DNA of 64,000 nt from Streptomyces sp. NBC_01264 (GTDB taxonomy: Bacteria; Actinomycetota; Actinomycetes; Streptomycetales; Streptomycetaceae): positions 2,379,747 to 2,443,746 of the forward strand of contig NZ_JAPEOX010000002.1 in the NCBI RefSeq assembly GCF_026340675.1, in the 5' to 3' direction. This document shows positions 1-8,541 of the stretch, piece by piece (the stretch's first letter is position 1; every line of letters begins with the position of its first letter). A model generated the notes under the pieces. That model did not search any database and was not told where the DNA came from. It saw only the letters and a program-made list of their open reading frames with translations. The position numbers and the translations under genes are program-made.

Positions 1-4
1 TCCG

Positions 5-1159
5 GTGACGGGACGGGAGGCGCAGCTCGTACTGGCCTCCGTGTCGGCGGCGCGGTCCGCCTTCACCGGGCTGCGGCTGGAGCTGGTGAGCGCGGTGGAC
101 TGCCTGGTGGAGGGGCTGGGCGGACAGTTGTCGACGCGGCCGGACCAGTCGGCCGTCGTCCGCCCGGAGCGCCGGCCCGGGGAGGTCGGCGGCGTCGTCA
201 GCCACGGCGGTCATGCGGGCGGCGACGAGGACGGGGACGAGCCGGACCTCTTCGCGATGGACCCGATCGCCTTCGAGAACCTGGTGGCGGAGCTGTTCCG
301 GGCGATGGGCATGGAGGCGGTGACCACGCAGCGGTCCGGTGACGGCGGGGTGGACATCGAGGCGAACGACCCGTCCCCGATCACGGGCGGGCGGATCGTG
401 GTGCAGGTCAAGCGCTACCGCAACACCGTGTCACCGACGGCGGTCCGGGATCTGTACGGCACGGTGCAGGACAAGGGGGCGAACAAGGGGGTGCTGGTCA
501 CCACCGCGACCTTCGGGCCCACCTCGTACACCTTCGCCAACGGCAAGCCGCTGGAGTTGGTTCCCGGTGCCGCGCTCGTGGAGCTGCTGCACCAGCACGG
601 GCTGCGCGGCCGTCTCGGCCCGGGCGCCGCGCCCTCGATTCCGGCCCAGCGGGCGGCCGCGCCGGAGCCCGCCGCGAACCACAACGTGCTCGGCATGTCC
701 TGGGCCGGGTCGGTCGCGCTGGACGTGTGCGCGCTGGTCTGCGAAGGCAGCCGGGTGCTGAGCGAGGACCACTTCGTGTTCTTCAACAACCCGAACAGTC
801 CGGACGGTTCGGTACGGACCCACGCGCACGCGGCGCCCGACAAGGCGGCGCTGCAGGTCGCCTTCGACGCGTTGCCGCAGCGGGCCGACCGGCTGGTCCT
901 CGTCGCCGCGACGGACCCCGAGGTCAATCCGCACGCCGATCTGGCCGGGTTCACCGACGCCCGGATCCGGCTGCTGGGGCCGGCCGGCGAGGAGCTGGGC
1001 CAGTTGGAGGTCTCCGACGGCCGCGCCGGCGAAACAGCCCTGGTCCTCGGCTCCTTCCGGCGCCGCCCGGGCGGCGACTGGGACTTCGTCCTGGGCGGCA
1101 AGGGCTACCCGGGGGGCCTGGCACCCCTCCTCGGCGACTTCGGCATCGAGGTCGCCTGA
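5..1159 (+). CDS. Mrr-type restriction endonuclease domain fused to TerD domain
   Basis: Two recognisable domains are joined. Residues about 82-200 match an Mrr-cat (PD-(D/E)xK nuclease) fold: the stretch GDGGVDIEAND supplies Asp117 and QVKRYR supplies Gln134-x-Lys136, so the D...QxK active site looks intact. After a Pro/Ala linker, residues about 225-384 match the TerD/stress-protein family (GMSW...LDVCAL near its start, then HFVFFNNP and VASDPEV-like segments); TerD proteins bind calcium and act in tellurite and stress responses. The nuclease part suggests cleavage of (possibly modified) DNA. The GTG at position 5 is at the window edge and the reading frame may continue upstream, so the N terminus is uncertain. 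The convergent neighbour ends 20 bp downstream. Confidence 0.85.
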   Translation: MTGREAQLVLASVSAARSAFTGLRLELVSAVDCLVEGLGGQLSTRPDQSAVVRPERRPGEVGGVVSHGGHAGGDEDGDEPDLFAMDPIAFENLVAELFRAMGMEAVTTQRSGDGGVDIEANDPSPITGGRIVVQVKRYRNTVSPTAVRDLYGTVQDKGANKGVLVTTATFGPTSYTFANGKPLELVPGAALVELLHQHGLRGRLGPGAAPSIPAQRAAAPEPAANHNVLGMSWAGSVALDVCALVCEGSRVLSEDHFVFFNNPNSPDGSVRTHAHAAPDKAALQVAFDALPQRADRLVLVAATDPEVNPHADLAGFTDARIRLLGPAGEELGQLEVSDGRAGETALVLGSFRRRPGGDWDFVLGGKGYPGGLAPLLGDFGIEVA

Positions 1160-1178
1160 GCTCCGCCGCCGGCTGCTC

Positions 1179-2282
1179 TCAGAAGTCCTCGGGGTCGGCG
1201 TCGGGCTCGGGCTCCGGGTCGGGCCTGGGCTCCCGCGCCGCCGGGCGGTCCACGTAGCGAAGGACTCCCCACATGCTCTCCGGAGTACCGCGCCACGGCT
1301 CCGGTTCGCGGCAGCTCTCGAGTTCGCGGAGCAGGGCGGGGCCGTCGGTGCCCGAGCCGATCAGGACGAGCTGCGTCAGGCGCGGCTCGCCCCGGCCCCA
1401 GGCGTGCGGGGCGAAGCGGAGGAAGCGGCCGACCGCGTGGATCTCGTAGCGCTCCTCGTGGCCGGGGACGCCGAAGTGGACGGAGCCCTTGATCCGGTAG
1501 AGGCCGGGCGGGCGGCGGTCGAGGAACTCGATGAACCGGCGCGGGCTGAGGGCCTGCTCGGAGACGAACTCCGTGCTCGCGTAGGCGGCGTGCACGTGGC
1601 CCGCGTGATCCTCACCGTCCCCCTCGTGGTCGTGTGCCTGGGCCAGGAGGTCCTCGAAGGACAGCTGGCCCCGCGTCTCGGTCCACGGGCGGCGGTCGAA
1701 GAGCAGCTCCGGGTCGATCCGCCCGTGGTCCGCGGCGACGACCGGGATCCCCGGCGCGCAGAGCGCGCCGAGCGCGGTCTCGATCCGGGTGCGTTCGGCG
1801 GCGTCGATCCGGTCGGTCTTGTTGAGCACCACCAGGTCGGCGACGGCGAGGTGCCGGTCGGTCTCGGGGTGCCTGGTCCGGGTCGCGTCGAACTCCGCCG
1901 CGTCGATGACGTGCACCATCCCGCCGTAGCGGACGGCGGGGTTCTCGTTGGCGACGAGCATCCGGACCATCTCCTGCGGCTCCGCCAGCCCGCTCGCCTC
2001 GATGACGATCACGTCGATGCGGTGGACGGGGTCGGCGAGCTTCTCCAGGTAGGCGTCCAGCTCACTGCCGTCCACCGCGCAGCACAGGCAGCCGCCGCCG
2101 AGGGAGACCATCGAGTCGCCGACCTGGCCCGCCACCGCCATCGCGTCGACCTCGATGGAGCCGAAGTCGTTGACGACGACCCCGATCCGGGTGCCGCCCC
2201 GGTGGCCGAGGAGGTGGTTGAGGACGGTCGTCTTGCCGGATCCGAGGAATCCGGCGAGGACGATGACGGGGATGCTGTTCAC
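1179..2282 (-). CDS. CobW/COG0523-family GTPase, putative metal chaperone
   Basis: A 367-residue G3E P-loop GTPase. The Walker A GFLGSGKTT is at residues 11-19, the metal-binding CxCC signature GGCLCC at 63-68 and the guanine-specificity motif NKTD at 154-157. A His/Asp-rich loop (AHDHEGDGEDHAGHVH) precedes the CobW C-terminal domain. The family delivers zinc or other divalent metals to target proteins, usually in the cytosol under metal limitation. The start is the GTG at 2282; translation from there opens directly into the beta strand before the P loop. It lies 42 bp downstream of the citrate synthase stop on the same strand. No Zur box was identified by eye. The substrate metal cannot be told from sequence. 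Confidence 0.9.
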   Translation of the reverse strand: MNSIPVIVLAGFLGSGKTTVLNHLLGHRGGTRIGVVVNDFGSIEVDAMAVAGQVGDSMVSLGGGCLCCAVDGSELDAYLEKLADPVHRIDVIVIEASGLAEPQEMVRMLVANENPAVRYGGMVHVIDAAEFDATRTRHPETDRHLAVADLVVLNKTDRIDAAERTRIETALGALCAPGIPVVAADHGRIDPELLFDRRPWTETRGQLSFEDLLAQAHDHEGDGEDHAGHVHAAYASTEFVSEQALSPRRFIEFLDRRPPGLYRIKGSVHFGVPGHEERYEIHAVGRFLRFAPHAWGRGEPRLTQLVLIGSGTDGPALLRELESCREPEPWRGTPESMWGVLRYVDRPAAREPRPDPEPEPDADPEDF

Positions 2283-2324
2283 CCGGTCGATCGTAGCCAG
2301 TGCTTCCCCGTCACGGCACGGGCG

Positions 2325-3485
2325 TCAGCCGAGGGCGGGGACCGGCTGGGGCGGGGTCGGGCCGGTGTAGCGGGCGGCGGGTCGGATGATCTTCGAGTCG
2401 GCGGCCTGTTCCAGGACGTTCGCGCTCCAGCCGACCACCCGGGCCGCGCAGAAGGTCGGGGTGAACATCTCGCGCGGCAGCCCGCACAGCTCCATGACCA
2501 CGCCGGCGTAGAACTCCACGTTGGTGTGGAGTTCCCGGCCCGGCTTGAGCTCGGCGAGGATCTCCTCGACGTGCCGCTCGACCTCCGCCGCGAAGTCCAC
2601 GAGCGGGCCGCCGAACTGCCGGGCGATCCCGCGGAGCATCCGCGAGCGCGGGTCCTCGGTGCGGTAGACGGGGTGTCCGAAGCCCATGATCCGCTCGCCC
2701 GCGAGGACCCGCTCGCGGATCCACGGATCGATCCGGTCCGCCGTGCCGATGGCGTCCAGGGTGTCCAGGGCCCGGCTGGGGGCGCCGCCGTGCAGCGGGC
2801 CGGAGAGCGCGCCGATCGCACCGGTGAGGCAGGCCGCGACGTCGGCGCCGGTGGAGGCGATCACGCGGGCGGTGAAGGTGGAGGCGTTGAAGCCGTGGTC
2901 GATCGTGGAGATCAGGTACCGCTCGACCGCGCGGGCCCTGACCGGGTCGGGTTCCCGCCCGGTCAGCATGTAGAGGTAGTTGGCCGCGTACGGGAGGTCC
3001 TCGCGCGGTTCCACCGGCTCCAGCCCCTGGCCGAGCCGGTACAGGGCGGTGAGCAGGGTCGGTACGGCGGCGCAGGCGGCCAGCGCGTCGGCGGCCCGGC
3101 GTTCGGGGGTCAGGTCGTAGACCGGGCGGAAGCCGGCGCAGGCGCCGAGCAGCGAGAGCGCCGTGCGCAGCCCGGCGAGCGGGCCGGACAGGGCGGTGGC
3201 GCGGGCCAGGGCGGGCAGGGCGTCCCGGACCTCGGCGGGCAGGCGGCGCAGCGGGGCGATCTCGGCGGCGAAGGCGGACCGCTCGGCGGCGTCGGCCGGC
3301 AGCGCGCCGCGGAACATCAGGTGCCACACGTCCTCGAAGGTGCGGCTCCCGGCGAGCTCGACGGCCGAGTACTGGCGGTAGTGGTAGAAGCCCTCGAGGC
3401 CTCGGACGTCACCGAGCTCGGTCTCGGTGACCACGACTCCCGCGAGTCCGCGGGGGCTTTCGGCGGGTGCGACGGTGGTGTTCAT
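2325..3485 (-). CDS. Citrate synthase family protein with Asp-to-Glu active-site change
   Basis: Predicted 386 residues from the ATG at 3485; upstream codons in the same frame run through the operator region and are rejected as coding. It belongs to the citrate/2-methylcitrate synthase fold, which condenses oxaloacetate with an acyl-CoA. The two catalytic histidines are visible in GPLHGGA (His232) and MGFGHPVY (His271). The catalytic base normally found as Asp in NVDF is Glu324 here (HTNVEFYAG). The substitution conserves charge but lengthens the side chain, so the protein may be slower, may prefer another acyl-CoA, or may define a subgroup. It is divergently transcribed from a second citrate synthase paralogue carrying a DNA-binding domain, with 70 bp between the two starts. 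A TTGACA -35-like hexamer for this gene lies at 3516-3521 (minus strand). Confidence 0.88.
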   Translation of the reverse strand: MNTTVAPAESPRGLAGVVVTETELGDVRGLEGFYHYRQYSAVELAGSRTFEDVWHLMFRGALPADAAERSAFAAEIAPLRRLPAEVRDALPALARATALSGPLAGLRTALSLLGACAGFRPVYDLTPERRAADALAACAAVPTLLTALYRLGQGLEPVEPREDLPYAANYLYMLTGREPDPVRARAVERYLISTIDHGFNASTFTARVIASTGADVAACLTGAIGALSGPLHGGAPSRALDTLDAIGTADRIDPWIRERVLAGERIMGFGHPVYRTEDPRSRMLRGIARQFGGPLVDFAAEVERHVEEILAELKPGRELHTNVEFYAGVVMELCGLPREMFTPTFCAARVVGWSANVLEQAADSKIIRPAARYTGPTPPQPVPALG

Positions 3486-3515
3486 GGATCGACCATCCAT
3501 GATGGACTCAATCAC

Positions 3516-3540
3516 TGTCAATATTGATTGAATCAATATT
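3516..3540. promoter_or_regulatory. Perfect inverted repeat between divergent citrate synthase genes
   Basis: Positions 3520-3529 (AATATTGATT) and 3531-3540 (AATCAATATT) are exact reverse complements around a single G. This is an unusually AT-rich 21-bp dyad in a GC-rich genome. Its left end overlaps a minus-strand TTGACA hexamer at 3516-3521, placing it where a bound protein would block transcription of the 2325-3485 gene. A TAGGGT hexamer at 3543-3548 could serve as a -10 for the plus-strand gene and imply a leaderless or nearly leaderless transcript. A smaller palindrome, TCCATGATGGA, sits at 3496-3506. The obvious candidate ligand is the HTH-bearing citrate synthase paralogue encoded alongside. 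Confidence 0.6.
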
Positions 3541-3555
3541 TGTAGGGTGTGCGTC

Positions 3556-4857
3556 ATGAGCGTCATGAACGACGAGCCCGATGAGCCGGGAGAGCCCGGT
3601 GGGCCCGGCGAGCGAAGGATCGGCACCCAGGAGGCCGCCCGGCTGCTCGGGGTGAAGCCCGCGACCGTGTACGCGTACGTCAGCCGCGGTCAGCTCACGA
3701 GCCGCCGCGACCCGGTCGGACGCTCCAGCAGTTTCGACGCCCGCGAGGTGGAGGCCCTGGCCCTGCGCAGCCGGCGCGAGGCGGCCGGTCCCCCCGGGGG
3801 CGCCGCCTCCGCCTCCGCCTCCGCCGGTGAGCTCTCCGTACGGACCGCGCTCACCCTCATCGAGTCCGGCAGGTACTACTTCCGTGGCGTGGACGCCGTG
3901 GAGCTGGCCTCGCGCCACCGCTACGAGGAGGTCGCCGAGTGGCTCTGGACGGGGACCATGGTGCCCGGGGCCCGGTTCACCGCTCCCCCGGAATCCCTCG
4001 CCGCCGCCCGGAGGGCGGTCGCCGCGCTGCCCGAGCACAGCGGTCCGATCGACCGGCTGCGGGTGGCCGTCGCCGCCGCGGCGGTCGCCGACCCGCTGCG
4101 CTTCGACCTGTCCGCGCCGTCCGTACTGGGCTCCGCGCGCGCCCTGATCCCCACCCTGGTCGGCGCTCTGCCCGAGGTGGGCCCGGCGCAGTGGGGCGGG
4201 GACGGACGCCTCTCCCGGCAGCTGTGGCCCCGGCTCTCCGCCCTGGACCCCGATCCGGACGCGCTGGCCGCCTTGGACCTGGCCCTGGCCCTGCTGACGG
4301 ACCACGACCTGGCCGCCTCGACCCTGGCCGTACGGGTGGCCGCGTCGGCGCGCGCGCATCCGTACGCGGTGGTCTCGGCCGGGCTCGGCGCGCTCGAGGG
4401 CCCGCTGCACGGAGCGGCCGGGCGGCTCGCGCACCGGATGCTGGTGGAGGTGCTGGAGCGGGGCGGCGCGGCTCCGGTGGTGGCGGAGTACCTGCGGGCC
4501 GGGCGCCGCGTGCCCGGGCTCGGGCACCGGCTGTACGAGGCCGAGGATCCGCGGGCCACGGCGCTGTTCGCGCGGCTGGAGCCGCTGGCGCAGGCGGGTC
4601 CGGCGCTGGGCGCGGCGCGCGAGGTGGCCGGGGTGATGGCCCGGCACGGCGGAGGCCTGTACCCCAATGTGGACCTGGCGCTGGCGGTGCTGACGGTCTC
4701 GTGCGGGATGGCCCCGGAGGCCGGGGAGACCGTCTTCGCGGTGGCCCGTACCGCCGGGTGGATCGCGCACGCGCTGGAGGAGTACGAGGAGCGCCCGCTG
4801 CGGATGCGGCCGAGCGGGCAGTACCACGGGCCCCGCCCGCCACGGCCGTTGCCGTGA
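3556..4857 (+). CDS. HTH domain-citrate synthase fusion, putative regulator/enzyme
   Basis: About 433 residues from the ATG at 3556 (GTG 3547 and ATG 3565 are alternatives). The N-terminal 75 residues contain an excisionase/MerR-like winged helix (IGTQEAARLLGVKPATVYAYVSRGQL...FDAREVEAL). The remainder is a citrate synthase domain. All three catalytic residues are retained: His285 in GPLHGAA, His324 in GLGHRLY and Asp373 in YPNVDLALA. Such HTH-citrate synthase proteins recur in actinobacteria, but their role is not well established. Linkage to a divergent citrate synthase and a shared perfect inverted repeat suggests metabolite-responsive control of its neighbour. Whether it also catalyses cannot be judged from sequence. 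An Ala/Ser linker (AASASASAG) separates the domains. Confidence 0.88.
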   Translation: MSVMNDEPDEPGEPGGPGERRIGTQEAARLLGVKPATVYAYVSRGQLTSRRDPVGRSSSFDAREVEALALRSRREAAGPPGGAASASASAGELSVRTALTLIESGRYYFRGVDAVELASRHRYEEVAEWLWTGTMVPGARFTAPPESLAAARRAVAALPEHSGPIDRLRVAVAAAAVADPLRFDLSAPSVLGSARALIPTLVGALPEVGPAQWGGDGRLSRQLWPRLSALDPDPDALAALDLALALLTDHDLAASTLAVRVAASARAHPYAVVSAGLGALEGPLHGAAGRLAHRMLVEVLERGGAAPVVAEYLRAGRRVPGLGHRLYEAEDPRATALFARLEPLAQAGPALGAAREVAGVMARHGGGLYPNVDLALAVLTVSCGMAPEAGETVFAVARTAGWIAHALEEYEERPLRMRPSGQYHGPRPPRPLP

Positions 4858-4941
4858 CGGGCGGGGTGTTCCCGGTGTCCGGGGCGGCCGCCGCCGCCCC
4901 GGGAACGCGGGGACAGATGTTCCGGCGGTCCGGCTGCGGCG

Positions 4942-6555
4942 TCAGGTCCGCAGCCAGACCGCCGTGTCCTGACCGAGCAACCCGTCCGCACCCAGGGCGG
5001 AACTGCTCAGCAGGAGGCTCGTGTGGGCCGGCAGCGGGACCGGCTCCGGGGACAGGTTGGCCACGCAGACCAGCCCGTCGGGGCGGCCGAAGGCCAGCAC
5101 TCCGGGCGGCGCTGGCAGCCACTGAAGCGATCCGCCGCCGAAGCCGGCCGCGGCCCGGCGCAGGCCGAGGGCCGTCCGGTAGAGGGTGAGCATCGAGTCC
5201 GGGTCCCCGGCCTGGCGGTCCGCGGCGTACGCCGGCCAGTCCGCGGGCTGGGGCAGCCAGGGCTCGTTCCAGGGCTCCTCGGTCCACGGCAGCGGGACCC
5301 TGCACCCGTCCCGGCCGGGGTCGGTGCCGCCGGACCGGAAGTGCATGGGGTCCTGGATCTGGCCGAGCGGGATGTCGGCCTCGGGAAGCCCCAGTTCCTC
5401 GCCCTGGTAGACGTAGACCGCGCCGGGAAGGGCGAGGCTCAGCAGCGCGGCGGCCCGGGCCCGGCGGGTGCCGAGGGCCAGGTCGGCGGGGGTCCCGAAG
5501 GCCTTGGTGGCGAAGTCGAAGCCGGTGTCGGCGCGCCCGTAGCGAGTGACCGTACGGGTCACGTCGTGGTTGCACAGCACCCAGGTGGCCGGGGCCCCGA
5601 CGGGGGCGTGCTCGGCGAGGGTCTCCTCGATGGAGGTGCGCAGCTTGCCGGCGTCCCACGGGCAGCTGAGGAAGGAGAAGTTGAAGGCGGTGTGCAGCTC
5701 GTCGGGGCGCAGGTAGCGGGCGAACCGCTCGGAGTCCGGCAGCCAGACCTCGCCCACGAAGATGCCCCCGTACTCGTCGGCGATGGCGCGCCACGAGCGG
5801 TAGATGGTGTGCAGGTCGTCGCGGTCGATGTACGGGTGGATCTCGGGCCCGGGCGGCCACGGCTCGGCCGGGCGGTCGGCCAGGTCGGGCAGGGCCGGGT
5901 CCTTGGCGAGCAGGGCCGCGGAGTCGATCCGTACGCCGGCCACCCCGCGCTCGAACCAGAACCGCAGCACGTCCTCGTGCTCCCGGCGGACGACGGGGTG
6001 GTCCCAGTTGAGGTCGGGCTGCTCGGGCGTGAACAGGTGCAGGTACCACTCCCCGTCCGGAACCCTCGTCCAGGTCGCCGCTCCGTTGAACTGCGAGGGC
6101 CAGTCCCCCGGTGGCAGTTCGCCGTGCTCCCCGCGGCCCGGGCGGAAGTGGAAGAGCTCCCGTTCGGGGCTGCCCGGGCCGGCGGCGAGGGCGGCCTTGA
6201 ACCAGGCGTGCTGGTCGGACACGTGGTTCGGGACGATGTCGACAATGGTGCGGATGCCCAGCTCGCGGGCCTCGGCGATGAGCTTCTCGGCCTCGGCGAG
6301 GGTGCCGAAGGCGGGATCGATGGTGCGGTAGTCGGCGACGTCGTAGCCGCCGTCGGCGAGCGGGGAGAGGTACCAGGGGGTGAACCACAGGGCGTCGACG
6401 CCCAGTTCGGCGAGGTAGGGGAGGCGGGCCCGGACGCCCACGAGGTCACCGGTGCCGTCCCCGTCGCCGTCGGCGAAGCTCCGTACGTACACCTGGTAGA
6501 TGGCGGCCGAGCGCCACCAGTCGGCGGCGTTTTCGGGCAGGGGAAAGTCAGCCAC
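4942..6555 (-). CDS. GH13 alpha-glucosidase
   Basis: A 537-residue intracellular glycoside hydrolase family 13 enzyme with no signal peptide. The conserved regions are in order: DIVPNH (region I), GVRIDSA with the nucleophile Asp (II), FVGEVW with the acid/base Glu (III) and LCNHDVTR (IV, with the usual His-Asp pair). This pattern fits oligo-1,6-glucosidase/alpha-glucosidase enzymes that release glucose from short imported alpha-glucosides. The start is the GTG at 6555 preceded by AAAGGA. It follows the second ABC permease by 81 bp on the same strand and is likely the last gene of the transporter operon. The neighbouring secreted GH87 suggests nigero-type (alpha-1,3) oligosaccharides as possible substrates, which is inference; malto-oligosaccharides are the alternative. 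Confidence 0.92.
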   Translation of the reverse strand: MADFPLPENAADWWRSAAIYQVYVRSFADGDGDGTGDLVGVRARLPYLAELGVDALWFTPWYLSPLADGGYDVADYRTIDPAFGTLAEAEKLIAEARELGIRTIVDIVPNHVSDQHAWFKAALAAGPGSPERELFHFRPGRGEHGELPPGDWPSQFNGAATWTRVPDGEWYLHLFTPEQPDLNWDHPVVRREHEDVLRFWFERGVAGVRIDSAALLAKDPALPDLADRPAEPWPPGPEIHPYIDRDDLHTIYRSWRAIADEYGGIFVGEVWLPDSERFARYLRPDELHTAFNFSFLSCPWDAGKLRTSIEETLAEHAPVGAPATWVLCNHDVTRTVTRYGRADTGFDFATKAFGTPADLALGTRRARAAALLSLALPGAVYVYQGEELGLPEADIPLGQIQDPMHFRSGGTDPGRDGCRVPLPWTEEPWNEPWLPQPADWPAYAADRQAGDPDSMLTLYRTALGLRRAAAGFGGGSLQWLPAPPGVLAFGRPDGLVCVANLSPEPVPLPAHTSLLLSSSALGADGLLGQDTAVWLRT

Positions 6556-6636
6556 GGAGGGGTCCTTTCACGGCGTTCTTCTCACAGCGGTCTTTTCATG
6601 GGGGCGACCGGGCACGGCGGCGGTGCGGGGTGGTGC

Positions 6637-7512
6637 TCACCCCTTGAGGGAGCCTGCCGTCAGGCCGCTCATGATGTTGCGCTGGAAGATCAGGAAGATG
6701 ATGAGCGTGGGCGCCGAGGCCATCGCCAGCGCGGCGACGAGATGGTTCTCGGGAACTCCCCTGGCGAGTGAGTAGATGCCGACGTTGAGCGTCTGCAGGG
6801 CCGGGTCGGGGAGGGTGAGCATGGGCCAGAGGAAGTCTTTCCAGACCCCGACGACGGCGAAGATCGACACGACTCCGAGGATCGGCCGGGACATCGGCAG
6901 GACCACGGAGCGCAGGGTGCGCAGGGAGGAGGCACCGTCGATGGACGCGGCGTCGAGGATCTCGCCCGGGATGGAGTCGAAGAATCGTTTCAGAAGGAAG
7001 ATGTTGAAGGCGTTCGTGACCGAGGGCAGCCAGATCACCCAGGGCGTGTTGAGCAGGTTCCGCTCGATGAGCGGCATGTCCAGGACCGTGAGGTACTGCG
7101 GTACGACGAGGACGGTGGCCGGGATCATCAGCGTGGCCAGCATCATGCCGAGGACGGCTTTGCCGAAGACGGGCCGGAGCTTGGACAGCGAGTAGGCGGC
7201 GGCCACGTCGAGGACGAGCTGGAAGGCCAGGGCGCCGAACGCGTAGTAGAGGGTGTTGAACAGCAGCTTGGCGAGGTCCATGACTTCCCAGGCCGCCGAG
7301 TAGTTGTCGGGGTGCAGGGAGTCCGGCACCACGGTCGGCGGGACCTGGGTGAACTCCGCGGTGCTCTTCAGGCCGTTGGCGACCATCCAGTAGAGGGGAC
7401 CGAGGAAGACGACCGTGAAGCCGATGACCACCAGGGCCAGCACGGACCAGTAGACGATCTTGCCCCGGGGGCGGCCGAGCTGGGCCGGCGATATGAGCGT
7501 GCGCTCTGACAT
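6637..7512 (-). CDS. Carbohydrate ABC transporter permease, MalG type
   Basis: A 291-residue inner-membrane permease with about six transmembrane segments and the cytoplasmic EAA loop DAASIDGASSLRTLRSVVLPMSRP that contacts the ATPase. The N terminus (first TM around residues 20-45) and the C-terminal NIMSGLTAGSLKG tail are typical of the MalG/LacG group. It pairs with the MalF-type gene 15 bp upstream. No ATPase is encoded in the cluster. In Streptomyces, sugar importers of this class commonly share the MsiK ATPase encoded elsewhere, so this one probably does too. Confidence 0.93.
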   Translation of the reverse strand: MSERTLISPAQLGRPRGKIVYWSVLALVVIGFTVVFLGPLYWMVANGLKSTAEFTQVPPTVVPDSLHPDNYSAAWEVMDLAKLLFNTLYYAFGALAFQLVLDVAAAYSLSKLRPVFGKAVLGMMLATLMIPATVLVVPQYLTVLDMPLIERNLLNTPWVIWLPSVTNAFNIFLLKRFFDSIPGEILDAASIDGASSLRTLRSVVLPMSRPILGVVSIFAVVGVWKDFLWPMLTLPDPALQTLNVGIYSLARGVPENHLVAALAMASAPTLIIFLIFQRNIMSGLTAGSLKG

Positions 7513-7527
7513 GTGAGGGTGCTCCCG

Positions 7528-8436
7528 TCAGTTCTCGTTGTCGCGGCTCAGCCGGACGTACACGGCGGAGAAGCCGGCGAGCAGGACGAGCAGGCACAGG
7601 CCCAGGGCCGCGGCGCCGCCGTACTGGTTGAAACTGAAGGCGTACTGGTAGATGAGGACGACGACGGTGGTCGTCGACCCTTCGGGACCGGCACCGCCCG
7701 TCAGCATGAACGGCTCGACGAACACCTGCATCGTCGCGATGATCTGCATGAGCAGCATCAGCGAGAGGATGAGCTTGGTCTGCGGGATCGTGACGTACCA
7801 GATCTTGCGCAGCACCCCGGCTCCGTCGAGCTCCGCCGCTTCGTAGAGCTCCCCGGGGATGCCCTGGAGGGCTGCCAGGTAGATCAGGGTCGCGCCGCCC
7901 ATGTTCATCCACGTGGAAGCGATGACGACGGAGAGCATCGCGGTATCGGTGGATTGCAGCCAGTCTTGCGCCGGCAGGTGCAGGAATTCCAGAATCCTGT
8001 TGAAGACCCCGTAACCAGGGTCGTAGAAGTACTTGAAGAGCAGGATCGAGGCCACCGGCGGCATCATCACCGGGAGGTAGACCAGCAGGCGCAAGTAGCC
8101 CTGCGCGTGCCGGAATTCGTTGAGCACGATCGAGATCACGAACGGCACGGCGAAGCCGAGTACCAGCGCGAGCCCGCTGAAGAGCAGGGTGTTGCGCCAG
8201 GCCTGCCAGAACGCCGGGTCGTTGAAGACGTAGCGGAAATTGTCCCAGCCGACCCAGTGGACGGCTCCGCCCTCGGTCTTCTGGAAGGCCAGCAGGAACT
8301 CCCGGACCATCGGGTACCAGGAGAAGAAGGAGAAGCAGAGGACGGCGCCGATCAGAAAACCGTGGGCCGAGAGGTTCCGCTTGAACGCCCGGAGGAATTC
8401 CTCACGAGAGGTACCGGACAGGGTGGGAGCCGACAT
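7528..8436 (-). CDS. Carbohydrate ABC transporter permease, MalF type
   Basis: A 302-residue permease with about six transmembrane helices and the EAA motif EAAELDGAGVLRKIWYVTIPQTK. It forms the presumed heterodimer partner of the MalG-type permease immediately downstream. Gene order (binding protein, this permease, second permease, glucosidase) is the usual one for actinobacterial oligosaccharide import operons. It starts at the ATG at 8436, 105 bp after the stop of the binding-protein gene. Confidence 0.93.
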   Translation of the reverse strand: MSAPTLSGTSREEFLRAFKRNLSAHGFLIGAVLCFSFFSWYPMVREFLLAFQKTEGGAVHWVGWDNFRYVFNDPAFWQAWRNTLLFSGLALVLGFAVPFVISIVLNEFRHAQGYLRLLVYLPVMMPPVASILLFKYFYDPGYGVFNRILEFLHLPAQDWLQSTDTAMLSVVIASTWMNMGGATLIYLAALQGIPGELYEAAELDGAGVLRKIWYVTIPQTKLILSLMLLMQIIATMQVFVEPFMLTGGAGPEGSTTTVVVLIYQYAFSFNQYGGAAALGLCLLVLLAGFSAVYVRLSRDNEN

Positions 8437-8541
8437 CGCCGCTCGCTCCTTGGTGGGTCGTCGCCGTCGAATTGCTGGTACGGGGCCTGCGGGCGGGTCC
8501 GGGCCGGGGAGGCGGCCCGGACCTCCCCCGGCCGGTGCCCC

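Noticed and set aside
1404..3527. Plus-strand open frame of 707 codons opposite CobW and citrate synthase genes
   Set aside because: Antisense shadow of two well-supported minus-strand genes; no recognisable protein features.
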